From an uncultured Coriobacteriaceae bacterium (GTDB taxonomy: Bacteria > Actinomycetota > Coriobacteriia > Coriobacteriales > Eggerthellaceae): DNA of 7,323 bases. Positions 1 to 6,255 of this stretch are shown here, one piece after another; position 1 is the first letter of the stretch; every line of letters begins with the position of its first letter. The position numbers and the translations under genes are program-made. The stretch lies in assembly GCA_946623915.1 (NCBI GenBank), contig CAMORQ010000092.1:1-7323 (forward strand). Direction: 5' to 3'. The notes under the pieces are model-generated. The model worked only from the letters and a program-made list of their open reading frames with translations. It made no database searches and was not told the DNA's origin.

Positions 1-884
1 TGGGCATCGCGGCCGCACTCTTTTTCATGGCAAACACTTCCGTCACGGGATCGGGGACGCCCGCCCCCTCTTCGGGTTCGTCGAGCGCGCAGGATTCTCA
101 GAGCGCCGAGAGCGCAGGCGATGCGAACACGGGCGCTGAAGCGAGCGGCACAGGCACCGGAACCGCATCGGGTACGGCCGCGAGCACACACTACCTGAGC
201 GTGTCTGACGGCTACGTTGCCGTGTTCGAAAACGACAAAGCCACACCGATCCGGATAACCGAACTGAAGGTAAGCGATTTGCCTGCGGACATCGGTGCCC
301 AACTTGACGCCCACATCCCCTGCGCAAGCCAGGAAGACGCCTTGGCGCAAGTTGAGCAGATACGCACCATGCTTGCCGAAGCCGCTGCAGCTGAAGCTGC
401 GCAAGCCGAAGCCGAAGCCGCCGCAAAAGCCCAGGAGGAAGCCGCCGCGCAAAATCCCGGCACTACGCAAGGCACGCGTTACGTGAAAGGTTGCAACGAG
501 TTCATCACGCTCCGCAGCTCGCCCGACAACGCCGTCGGCGTGAACAACGAAATCGCACGCATTCCGCTTAACGCCAGCGTGGAATGGATCGATTTCACCA
601 ACGACCAGTTCTCGCACGTAAGCTACAACGGCTACGATGGCTATGTGCTCACGCAGTACCTGTCCACCGACAGCGGCGGCGAAAGCGCAGCCACGCTGCT
701 GTATGCCACAGGACCTTCGAACCTCTACGCCGAGCCGAACAATTCATCGAGCATCATCTGCGACGTGCCCGGCGGATCGACACCACGTCTCATAGCTACA
801 CGCGACGACGGGTTCACCGAGGTCAGCTACGATGGCAACCGGGGATTCATGCTTTCCAACATGCTGAAAGAATATACCAGCTGA
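1..884 (+). CDS. Membrane-anchored SH3b-domain protein, 3' part (probable receptor kinase or PP2C phosphatase C-terminal half)
   Basis: The reading frame is open from base 3, so the gene begins upstream. The first visible residues (GIAAALFFMANTS) look like the end of a transmembrane helix, so the ATG at 27 is probably internal. After it come a Ser/Gly/Ala-rich linker, a juxtamembrane domain at about nt 192-320 (HYLSVSDGYVAVFENDKATP, then SDLPADIGAQLDAHI), an Ala/Glu-rich probable coiled coil (nt 324-452), and two SH3b-like domains (about 474-665 with FITLRSSPD and VSYNGYDGYVLTQYLS; about 690-875 ending VSYDGNRGFMLSNML). SH3b domains often bind cell-wall peptides. The juxtamembrane domain matches that of the kinase at 2400-4409 and resembles, from memory, the outside domain of actinobacterial PstP-type phosphatases. 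The cytoplasmic half is outside the window, so kinase versus phosphatase cannot be decided; I slightly favour a paralogous kinase. The stop overlaps the next start by one base. Confidence 0.8.
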   Translation, partial: GIAAALFFMANTSVTGSGTPAPSSGSSSAQDSQSAESAGDANTGAEASGTGTGTASGTAASTHYLSVSDGYVAVFENDKATPIRITELKVSDLPADIGAQLDAHIPCASQEDALAQVEQIRTMLAEAAAAEAAQAEAEAAAKAQEEAAAQNPGTTQGTRYVKGCNEFITLRSSPDNAVGVNNEIARIPLNASVEWIDFTNDQFSHVSYNGYDGYVLTQYLSTDSGGESAATLLYATGPSNLYAEPNNSSSIICDVPGGSTPRLIATRDDGFTEVSYDGNRGFMLSNMLKEYTS

Positions 885-2209
885 TGCGGGCCGAGAGAAC
901 ATCCGCCCTGATCGTAGCCTTAGTGGCTGCGGTCCTCGTGATGATTGTCGTTCTTATGGCATGTTCGGCGTCCTCGCAGCCTGGCGGTTCGGGCGGTACA
1001 AGCGGCGTGGGCAGCACAGGTGGCGCATCCCGCGCAGCAGCGTCCGCTTCTAAAGCAGATGCGGATGCTGCGGCCCGGTTGGCGAGCGCATCTGAAAACG
1101 AGCCGGTGACCGCGTCCTCTTCGCTAGGGGGATCCGCATCGGCATCCGACGATTCAGCTAACGACGCTTCAGACGTCGCCTCCGACGACGCGCAAGCTGC
1201 CGCAGGCGACGGGGCCGGGCAAGCCGGTGCGGGGTCGTCCGACGACGCAGGAGCGGCCCTAAGTCCAGCCGCGCCGCTTGTTGCCGAAGCGCTTGGCGAC
1301 GGCTACGCCTACGACGACCTATGCGCGGATGTCGCTGCACTTGCCCAGGCCTACCCCCAATGGGTCACGCTCGACAGCCTGGGGCAAACCGCCGACGGCA
1401 GAAAGCTTCACCACCTGGTCATCGGCAATGCGCAGGCGGCGAACAAAGTGCTCGTGCACGGCGGCATCCATGCGCGCGAATACTTCACGACGCAGCTTAT
1501 CATGAAGCAGGCGGCAGTGTTTTTGGCGCACGCCGCCGCTGGAGACGACTATCAGGGCACACCATATGCAAGCATGCTGGAGGAAAGCGCGATTCATCTT
1601 GTCCCGAGCGTGAATCCGGATGGATGGGTCTTGAGCCAGCAAGGAGCAGACGCCCTCGCACGCGACGAAATCCGCTCCCGGGTGGCGGAAATCGCCGCCA
1701 TGGATGGCGCAAGCCCCGATGCAAGCTACTTTTCGCAATGGAAAGCCAATGCGAACGGCGTCGACCTGAACCGCAATTTCGACGCGCTTTGGTCCGACTA
1801 CGCAGGCTCGGATCATCCGTCGAGCGAGCGCTACAAGGGTAGCGCGCCCGCAAGCGAGCCCGAAGCACGCGCCCTGGTTTCGCTTACCGAACAATACGGG
1901 TTCTCGCGCACCATCAGCTATCATTCGCATGGCTCGGTGATCTATTGGTATTTCGGGCAAGATGGCGCCCTCTACGACGACACGCTGCAGTTCGCCCAGG
2001 CCATAAGTGCAACCACTGGATACACGCTCGATGCCGACTACGAAAACCTGGACCCCGCCGGGTACAAGGATTGGGCGCTTCAAACGTGCGGCATCCCCAG
2101 CCTGACCATCGAAATCGGGCGTGGTTCTTCCCCTGTTTCCGCAGACCAGTACGCCACCATCTGGGAAGAAAACCAGCACGTCTGGGAAACCTTGCTTTCA
2201 CGCCCGTAA
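884..2209 (+). CDS. Lipoprotein zinc carboxypeptidase, peptidase family M14
   Basis: 441 residues. The chosen ATG overlaps the upstream stop (TGATG), which suggests translational coupling; it directly precedes a signal sequence, whereas the longer open frame back to 584 lies inside the previous gene. The N-terminus is a hydrophobic segment ending in a lipobox L24-M25-A26-C27, followed by about 110 residues of Ser/Ala/Asp-rich linker. The M14 domain covers about 141-441. Visible signature residues are the zinc ligands H196 and E199 (HGGIHAREY) and H347 (YHSHGS), the NPDGW motif (244-248), the substrate-binding N296-R297 (VDLNRNF), and the general base E410 (TIEIG). All catalytic positions are present, so it should be active outside the membrane. 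M14 enzymes trim C-terminal residues from peptides; some bacterial members cleave gamma-D-Glu-diaminopimelate bonds in wall peptides. The context of SH3b and receptor-kinase genes favours a wall-peptide substrate, but the specificity is not readable here. Confidence 0.9.
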   Translation: MRAERTSALIVALVAAVLVMIVVLMACSASSQPGGSGGTSGVGSTGGASRAAASASKADADAAARLASASENEPVTASSSLGGSASASDDSANDASDVASDDAQAAAGDGAGQAGAGSSDDAGAALSPAAPLVAEALGDGYAYDDLCADVAALAQAYPQWVTLDSLGQTADGRKLHHLVIGNAQAANKVLVHGGIHAREYFTTQLIMKQAAVFLAHAAAGDDYQGTPYASMLEESAIHLVPSVNPDGWVLSQQGADALARDEIRSRVAEIAAMDGASPDASYFSQWKANANGVDLNRNFDALWSDYAGSDHPSSERYKGSAPASEPEARALVSLTEQYGFSRTISYHSHGSVIYWYFGQDGALYDDTLQFAQAISATTGYTLDADYENLDPAGYKDWALQTCGIPSLTIEIGRGSSPVSADQYATIWEENQHVWETLLSRP

Positions 2210-2245
2210 GCAAGGGGTTCTGCCCTCTGTCCGCAAACGGGGGCA
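2190..2245 (+). terminator. Possible weak terminator: two hairpins around the M14 gene stop
   Basis: CCTTGCTT (2190-2197) and AAGCAAGG (2208-2215) form a perfect 8-bp stem with a 10-nt loop spanning the stop codon. A second imperfect hairpin combines TGCCC (2221-2225) with GGGCA (2241-2245) and CCG/CGG inside it. Neither is followed by a T-run, so this is not a canonical intrinsic terminator. It could slow or end transcription, or shield the 3' end of the mRNA. Confidence 0.25.
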
Positions 2246-2299
2246 AGCCTTCATCGCGCACGAGTCCGCACTACTCATCGAAGTCGGATGAATCTCTGA

Positions 2300-2313
2300 A
2301 TGTTGCGCAACAT
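2300..2313. promoter_or_regulatory. 14-bp perfect palindrome, candidate operator upstream of the kinase gene
   Basis: ATGTTGCGCAACAT reads the same on both strands. Its centre lies about 29 bp upstream of the centre of the -10-like TACAAT, so it overlaps where a -35 box would sit. That is a typical place for a dimeric repressor or a class II activator. No regulator gene is visible in the window and I do not recognise the motif. Confidence 0.4.
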
Positions 2314-2332
2314 AGTCGACGCGCACATGTAC

Positions 2333-2338
2333 TACAAT
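2333..2338 (+). promoter_or_regulatory. Putative -10 box of the kinase promoter
   Basis: TACAAT is one base from the TATAAT consensus. Transcription would start near 2345 and leave a leader of about 55 nt before the ATG at 2400. The expected -35 position (2310-2315, ACATAG) has no match to TTGACA, so the promoter may need an activator, perhaps at the overlapping palindrome. Confidence 0.4.
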
Positions 2339-2381
2339 TGGTTCAAACATCGCATAAACGTACACGCATATGACTTACGAT

Positions 2382-2390
2382 AAGGAAAGG
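2382..2390 (+). promoter_or_regulatory. Ribosome binding site that sets the kinase start
   Basis: AAGGAAAGG lies 9 nt before the ATG at 2400. The in-frame ATG at 2370 has no comparable purine-rich site before it and would place ten extra residues ahead of the zinc-ribbon sequence MLCPHCG. The start at 2400 is therefore preferred. Confidence 0.75.
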
Positions 2391-2399
2391 GCGCTTACC

Positions 2400-4409
2400 A
2401 TGCTTTGTCCACACTGCGGAGCCGAAAACAACGACGACGCGCGCTTCTGCGCGGAATGCGGCAAATCGGTCGAATCCGAAGAAGGCGGAGGGGCCGAAAC
2501 CGCAAACAGTGACGCAACCATGCTAGCCGCACCCGAAGAAAGCGCTTCGGAGGAAACCGTCGTCGAAGGATCCGACGCATCCGCCGCAGCACAGGACGGC
2601 GCAGCATCCGCACCAGCACCCACCTACGTCGTCTCACCCGCCGCCACCGCCATCGCCAATGATGCCCCGACCGCTTCGCAGGCGGAGGCCTCCGCCGCCG
2701 CCCCTGCTGGCGACCGCCTGGGTCCCTACATCCTGCAAGGAGAACTGGGTCGCGGCGCCATGGCGCGCGTCTGGCGCGCGTTCGACCCGAACCTGGAGCG
2801 CGAAGTGGCCATCAAGGAGCCCCTGTTCGACTCCAACCTTCCCGAAAACGTGCTCGAGGAAATGGGCCGCCGTTTCGTGAAGGAAGGCCGCGCCGCAGCC
2901 AAGCTGGACCATAACAACATCGTCACCATCTACGCCGCCGACGTCTACGACGGCCGCCCCGCCATCGTAATGGAACTGGTGGACGGCACGACGCTCGGAA
3001 CGCTGATGGAACGCGGCAAGCTATCCCCTGCCGAAGCGCTCAGCGTGCTCGACCAGCTGCTCGACGCCGTTGGGTACGCGCACAAGCAAGGCGTCGTCCA
3101 CCGCGACATCAAACCGGAAAACATCTTCGTGAATTCGTCTGGCACGGTTAAGCTCGCCGACTTCGGTATCGCGCATGTCGAGGACACGGGCGCCACGCGC
3201 GCCACCATGGTCGGCACGGTGCTGGGAACGCCGGGCTACATGAGCCCCGAACAAGCCACCGGCTCCACGGTGGACGGCAGAAGCGACCTGTTCAGCGTCG
3301 CCGTCGTGGGATACGAAATGCTTTCGGGCAAGAACCCCTTCGGCGCAGGCATGGGCGACTCGACCACCATCCTCTACCGCATCGTGCACGAGCCAGCGGC
3401 AGATCTTCCCGCAGCCGCAAGCGAAGGACTGCCCTCCGATGTGCGGCCCGCCATCATGGCGGCACTCGCCAAGGACCCGAACAACCGCCCGGCCGACGCA
3501 GCCAGCTTCAAAGCGATGCTGCACGGCGGCATGACTATTCCCGACCAAGGCACGCAAGGAATCGGTGGCAGCTCTGCTCTGGCCGACCGTGTGTCCAAGG
3601 GAGGCGGCCTGCCCAAATGGCTGCCCTGGGTGGCTGCCGCAGCGGTGGCTGCTGGCGTGATGATAGGGCTGTTCGCCACTGCCAACAACGTTGGCGGAGG
3701 CGGCGGAGGAAGCACGGGCTCCACTATCTCTGCGACAACATCCACCACACAAGCGGCAGCCGACGCGTATTATCTTTCCATCTCCCCCGACAATTTCGTG
3801 GCCATCTACGAGACGGGCAAGGCAACGCCGACGCAGATCACGCAGATTCCCGCCTCGGACGTACCCGAGGACATCGCCGCCAAGCTGGACGACCACATCG
3901 GTGCCGCCAGCTTGGAAGCCGCTCAGGCGGAAGTGACCAACATCCAGACGGCAATCGACCAAGCTGCAGCCGATGCCGAGGCGGCCGCTGCAGAGGCTGC
4001 CGCCGCCGCTGCCGCAGAAGAGCAGGCGCGCAAGGAAGCCGAAGGGCAAGTGGTCACGTTAACGTGCGTAGGCGCCGACGGGTCAACCCGCAGCGAGCAG
4101 ATTCGCCGCCAGGGCAACACCGAACGCGTCTTCCCCGACTCGAACTCGCGCTACTTGTCGGACGACGAAATCTACGCGCTCAACGATGCCGAGCGCTGCG
4201 TGGCGTACAACGAGATCATCGCCTCGGCGAACGGCTACACCTTCAAGAACTCGGGCCTGTTTAACTACTTCTCCACCAACTGCTCGAGCTGGTACGTTTC
4301 GCGCGGAGGGTCTGGCAGCACCGACACGCTTTCGGATGCAGGGAGGAGCAACGTCGATCGCCTGAAGAACGCCACCGATGGCTGGTGGAAGAACCTGGCT
4401 ACGTACTAA
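2400..4409 (+). CDS. Zinc-ribbon receptor Ser/Thr protein kinase (PknB-like) with C-terminal YARHG-like domain
   Basis: 669 residues. Order of parts: a zinc ribbon (C3-C6 and C17-C20); an acidic Ala/Ser-rich linker to about 106; a Hanks-type kinase domain at about 108-375 with glycine loop G117-R-G-A, lysine K139 (VAIKEP), catalytic loop H234-R-D236-I-K-P-E-N241, D254-F-G, and G276-T-P-G-Y-M-S-P-E; one transmembrane helix at about 405-428; an extracytoplasmic domain at about 456-500 (YYLSISPDNFVAIYETGKATP); an Ala/Glu-rich probable coiled coil (about 505-550); and a terminal domain at 578-632 (FPDSNSRYLSDDEIYAL to W631-Y632) matching the YARHG pattern, though the eponymous residues read SANGY. 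All kinase catalytic residues are present, so it should phosphorylate Ser/Thr in the cytoplasm in response to an envelope signal; the ligand is unknown. The juxtamembrane domain is shared with the protein ending at 884. It has its own candidate promoter and a strong terminator. Confidence 0.93.
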   Translation: MLCPHCGAENNDDARFCAECGKSVESEEGGGAETANSDATMLAAPEESASEETVVEGSDASAAAQDGAASAPAPTYVVSPAATAIANDAPTASQAEASAAAPAGDRLGPYILQGELGRGAMARVWRAFDPNLEREVAIKEPLFDSNLPENVLEEMGRRFVKEGRAAAKLDHNNIVTIYAADVYDGRPAIVMELVDGTTLGTLMERGKLSPAEALSVLDQLLDAVGYAHKQGVVHRDIKPENIFVNSSGTVKLADFGIAHVEDTGATRATMVGTVLGTPGYMSPEQATGSTVDGRSDLFSVAVVGYEMLSGKNPFGAGMGDSTTILYRIVHEPAADLPAAASEGLPSDVRPAIMAALAKDPNNRPADAASFKAMLHGGMTIPDQGTQGIGGSSALADRVSKGGGLPKWLPWVAAAAVAAGVMIGLFATANNVGGGGGGSTGSTISATTSTTQAAADAYYLSISPDNFVAIYETGKATPTQITQIPASDVPEDIAAKLDDHIGAASLEAAQAEVTNIQTAIDQAAADAEAAAAEAAAAAAAEEQARKEAEGQVVTLTCVGADGSTRSEQIRRQGNTERVFPDSNSRYLSDDEIYALNDAERCVAYNEIIASANGYTFKNSGLFNYFSTNCSSWYVSRGGSGSTDTLSDAGRSNVDRLKNATDGWWKNLATY

Positions 4410-4454
4410 GTCGTTCAGACGACGCGCCCGCTGGCGGCGCATGCATAAACCAAC

Positions 4455-4489
4455 AAGGGCTGCCAGCAAGATGGCAGCCCTTTCGTATT
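4455..4489 (+). terminator. Rho-independent terminator after the kinase gene
   Basis: AAGGGCTGCCA (4455-4465) pairs perfectly over 11 bp with TGGCAGCCCTT (4472-4482) around a 6-nt loop, followed by a short T-rich stretch TTTCGTATT. It lies 45 nt after the kinase stop. The T-run is broken, but the stem is strong. On the other strand the stem is followed by GTTGGTTT, so it may also stop transcripts from the convergent lipoprotein gene. Confidence 0.85.
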
Positions 4490-4494
4490 GTGAG

Positions 4495-4574
4495 TGGCAT
4501 GGGGTGCGTGCGGCCCTTGCGAGCTTGGTGCGGGTGGCATGGGGTGCGTGCGGCCCTTGCGGGCTTGGTGCGGG
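4495..4574. repeat. 40-bp tandem duplication (two copies, 39/40 identical)
   Basis: The unit starting TGGCATGGGGTGCGTGCGGC occupies 4495-4534 and again 4535-4574. The only difference is A at 4522 versus G at 4562. It lies in the spacer between convergent genes and does not belong to a credible reading frame. The near identity suggests a recent slippage or duplication event. Confidence 0.9.
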
Positions 4575-4616
4575 CCAGGGCCGTGATGCGCGCAGATTCT
4601 GCGAGCCCAGTGCAAA

Positions 4617-4646
4617 CTAGGGGCCAGAATGCTAGGGGCCAGAATG
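4617..4646. repeat. 15-bp exact tandem duplication
   Basis: CTAGGGGCCAGAATG occurs at 4617-4631 and again at 4632-4646, ending 5 bp before the stop codon of the minus-strand lipoprotein gene. It is a second, independent duplication in the same 240-bp spacer. Confidence 0.9.
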
Positions 4647-4651
4647 CGCGC

Positions 4652-5743
4652 TTACGAATTCGCGAGTTCGCTGTAGACGGCAGCGCCGATTTCGGCCATC
4701 GCAGTGTTCGCGCCGCCTTCGTAGAACCCTTCACCCCCACAGGTGATGGACAAGACGAAGGGATGGTCGCCTTCCACGATGCCGCCATCATGGCGCACAG
4801 TGGACAGCGTGCCTGTCTTGTGCGCGAACACGACTTCAGGCAACCCGGCTGCGATGCCTTGACTGTCCTGCTGCATTTCGAGCGCATGGAGTATCACGGC
4901 GCTCGCATCGCTGCTGACCAGGGTGCCGCGGTAAATCATGTCCAAGATCTTGGCCACGTCGTCTGCGCTCGTGTAGTTTTCGATGCCGGCGGCAACCGCC
5001 GCTTCGTCCATCATGCGGCGATTCAGCTGCGTTGACAGCATACCCAAAGACGCCGCCTTGGCATTCACCGCATCCATGCCCACGGCGTCGATGAGGATGT
5101 TCGCCGACGTGTTGTCGCTTTCGTAAATCATGCGTTCGACCAGTTCGCGGTAGGTCACTGACGCGCCGGCGCCCATGCCGCTCAGCGAGCCCGTTCCACC
5201 TACGATGTCATCCGCCTGGAGCGTGTAGGTGCCATCCAGCGAGTAGGTGCCAGCCTCCACGCGGTCCATGAAAGCCGCCGCGATGACCAGCTTGATCATG
5301 CTGGCCGCGTACATCTGCTGCTCGCCACCAATGCTCGCCCGCTCGCCGGTGGCAAGGTCGATCACCGTCACGCCGATCTGCATGCCAGACGCTTCGACGA
5401 TCGGTGACACCACTGCCGAAATGCGGCTCTTGAGTTCGGGGGAGTCCTGAGCGCTGGAGCCGACTTCGCTGGAGCCAACTGCAGGCTGCTCGGAGACATC
5501 CACCACCAAATCTTGCAGGTCTTCCGGCAAAGACGAGCTTGCCGCAGCTGCGGCATTTTGCTGTCCCTGAGTATCCCCCACCTGAGCGTTCGACGACTCG
5601 ACTGATTGCTGCACCAATTGCGTGTCGGACAAAGACGAACTGGCTTGTGCGTCGTCTTGCGAAGCGCTCGATCCACCGGAGCACCCAGCAAGAAACGCAC
5701 TAGCAAGCAGACAGGCAGAAAGGGAAAGGGCAATACGTTTCAT
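4652..5743 (-). CDS. Class A beta-lactamase-like serine hydrolase lipoprotein
   Basis: 363 residues. The start is supported by AAGGTG (5753-5748) about 5 nt before the ATG and by the signal sequence behind it. The N-terminus carries a lipoprotein signal with lipobox L18-A19-G20-C21, followed by about 80 residues of Ser/Gln/Ala-rich linker. The hydrolase domain spans about 102-363 and shows the three serine-enzyme motifs in order: S148-M-I-K151 (active serine and lysine), S209-D-N211, and K309-T-G311. The class A omega-loop motif ExxLN is not evident; the matching stretch reads STQLNRRMMDEAA (237-249), so the deacylating glutamate seems absent. This suits a wall-associated or penicillin-binding-like protein at least as well as a true resistance enzyme, and it should not be read as a proven beta-lactamase. 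Convergent with the kinase gene; tRNA-Arg lies 50 bp upstream on the same strand with no visible terminator between them. Confidence 0.88.
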   Translation of the reverse strand: MKRIALSLSACLLASAFLAGCSGGSSASQDDAQASSSLSDTQLVQQSVESSNAQVGDTQGQQNAAAAASSSLPEDLQDLVVDVSEQPAVGSSEVGSSAQDSPELKSRISAVVSPIVEASGMQIGVTVIDLATGERASIGGEQQMYAASMIKLVIAAAFMDRVEAGTYSLDGTYTLQADDIVGGTGSLSGMGAGASVTYRELVERMIYESDNTSANILIDAVGMDAVNAKAASLGMLSTQLNRRMMDEAAVAAGIENYTSADDVAKILDMIYRGTLVSSDASAVILHALEMQQDSQGIAAGLPEVVFAHKTGTLSTVRHDGGIVEGDHPFVLSITCGGEGFYEGGANTAMAEIGAAVYSELANS

Positions 5744-5792
5744 AGGGCACCTTGCTTCGTTTCTGGCACGGTCAGTGCATAGTCGATATTGC

Positions 5793-5868
5793 TGGTGCCC
5801 CCGGGCCGATTCGAACGGCCGACACCCGCTTTAGGAGAGCGGTGCTCTATCCCCTGAGCTACGGAGGC
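5793..5868 (-). tRNA. tRNA-Arg, anticodon CCU
   Basis: A complete 76-nt cloverleaf can be folded by hand. The acceptor arm is GCCTCCG with CGGGGGC (one G-U pair), then T8-A9, a D arm starting GCTC, an anticodon stem CCGCT/AGCGG around loop CTCCTAA giving anticodon CCT, and a T stem GGCCG/CGGCC around TTCGAAT. The discriminator is A and the 3' CCA is encoded (5795-5793). The tRNA decodes AGG. The sequence just upstream in its own direction is repeat-rich and gene-free. Confidence 0.96.
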
Positions 5869-5877
5869 ACGCGGGCT

Positions 5878-5883
5878 ATTCTA
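5878..5883 (-). promoter_or_regulatory. Putative -10 box of the tRNA-Arg promoter
   Basis: On the minus strand TAGAAT stands 9 nt before the tRNA 5' end, which fits transcription starting at or within a few bases of the mature end. No good TTGACA-like box is seen 16-18 bp further upstream. Confidence 0.5.
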
Positions 5884-5930
5884 CCACAGCATGGGTGACG
5901 TACCGGCCGTCTGCGCGCCGAATGCATGTG

Positions 5931-6065
5931 TGCGCCTTGGGTTCTGCAGGCTCTACGGGTTCTGCGCCCCGGATGCGCCTTTGAGGTTCTGCGGGCACTA
6001 CGGGTTTCTACGTCCCGGGTGCGCCTTTGAGGTTCTGCAGGCACTACGGACTTCTGCGCGCCGGG
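5931..6065. repeat. Three degenerate tandem units of 43-46 bp
   Basis: Units start with TGCGCCTT at 5931, 5974 and 6020 and share GGTTCTGC, a G-C-rich middle with CTACGG, a TTCT(G/A)CG segment and a closing CCGG. Units 2 and 3 are the closest; unit 1 is 3 bp shorter. A partial earlier unit may exist at 5911-5930. No coding role is supported. Confidence 0.75.
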
Positions 6066-6104
6066 GCGCCCTCGGGTTGTGCCGCGCTGGGGCGCCCTCG
6101 GGTT
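6063..6104. repeat. 16-bp direct repeat with a 26-bp period
   Basis: GGGGCGCCCTCGGGTT is found at 6063-6078 and exactly again at 6089-6104. It follows directly on the 46-bp repeat array and may be a diverged extension of it. Confidence 0.8.
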
Positions 6105-6170
6105 TCCACACGCCAAGTGTACCGTCGAGGCTTTACCGCTCCCCATCTTCAGGATTGACTTATATAATTC

Positions 6171-6249
6171 CATTTTCATACAAAAGTTGCGAAACCTGAA
6201 TTCTTTGCGTCACTTTTGGGCCATTTTTCTCAACTTTTGTATGAAAATG
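6171..6249. repeat. AT-rich 79-bp element with long terminal inverted repeats (MITE-like or large hairpin)
   Basis: CATTTTCATACAAAAGTTG (6171-6189) is the exact reverse complement of 6231-6249. With one mismatch the arms extend to 24 bp (6171-6194 and 6226-6249), leaving a 31-nt centre. The surrounding 100 bp (6155-6254) are about 32% GC, far below the neighbouring sequence. A TATAAT lies just outside at 6163-6168. An outer pair, CCCATCTT (6142-6149) and AAGATGGG (6258-6265), is also inverted around it. It encodes nothing recognisable and has no obvious target-site duplication. A non-autonomous mobile element, a structured RNA or a paired protein-binding site are all possible. Confidence 0.6.
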
Positions 6250-6255
6250 CTTTCA

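Noticed and set aside
584..883. In-frame extension of the M14 gene upstream to an ATG at 584
   Set aside because: It lies entirely over the SH3b coding region, encodes an Arg/His-rich peptide with no family match, and the lipoprotein signal begins exactly at the TGATG start at 884.
1319..2179. Long minus-strand open frame (286 codons) opposite the M14 gene
   Set aside because: It is antisense to a gene with intact catalytic motifs; long antisense frames are expected in GC-rich DNA and this one has no recognisable domain.
3021..4049. Long minus-strand open frame (342 codons) opposite the kinase gene
   Set aside because: It is a composition-driven shadow of the kinase frame, with a low-complexity product and no domain.
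4464..4474. Shared 11-mer CAGCAAGATGG between the terminator loop and the repeat starting at 6255
   Set aside because: The match is short and the flanks differ; chance is sufficient to explain it.
4385..5035. Plus-strand open frame crossing from the kinase end into the lipoprotein gene
   Set aside because: It runs through the terminator and both tandem duplications and then antisense through the hydrolase; the product shows no family features.
6155..6168. Promoter made of TTGACT and TATAAT
   Set aside because: The two boxes are only 2 bp apart instead of about 17, and no gene follows on the plus strand; the TATAAT alone is expected in an AT-rich patch.
5891..6199. Plus-strand frame of 102 codons and opposing minus-strand frame of 106 codons
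   Set aside because: Both simply translate the 43-46-bp DNA repeats; they overlap each other, and no recognisable domain is seen.
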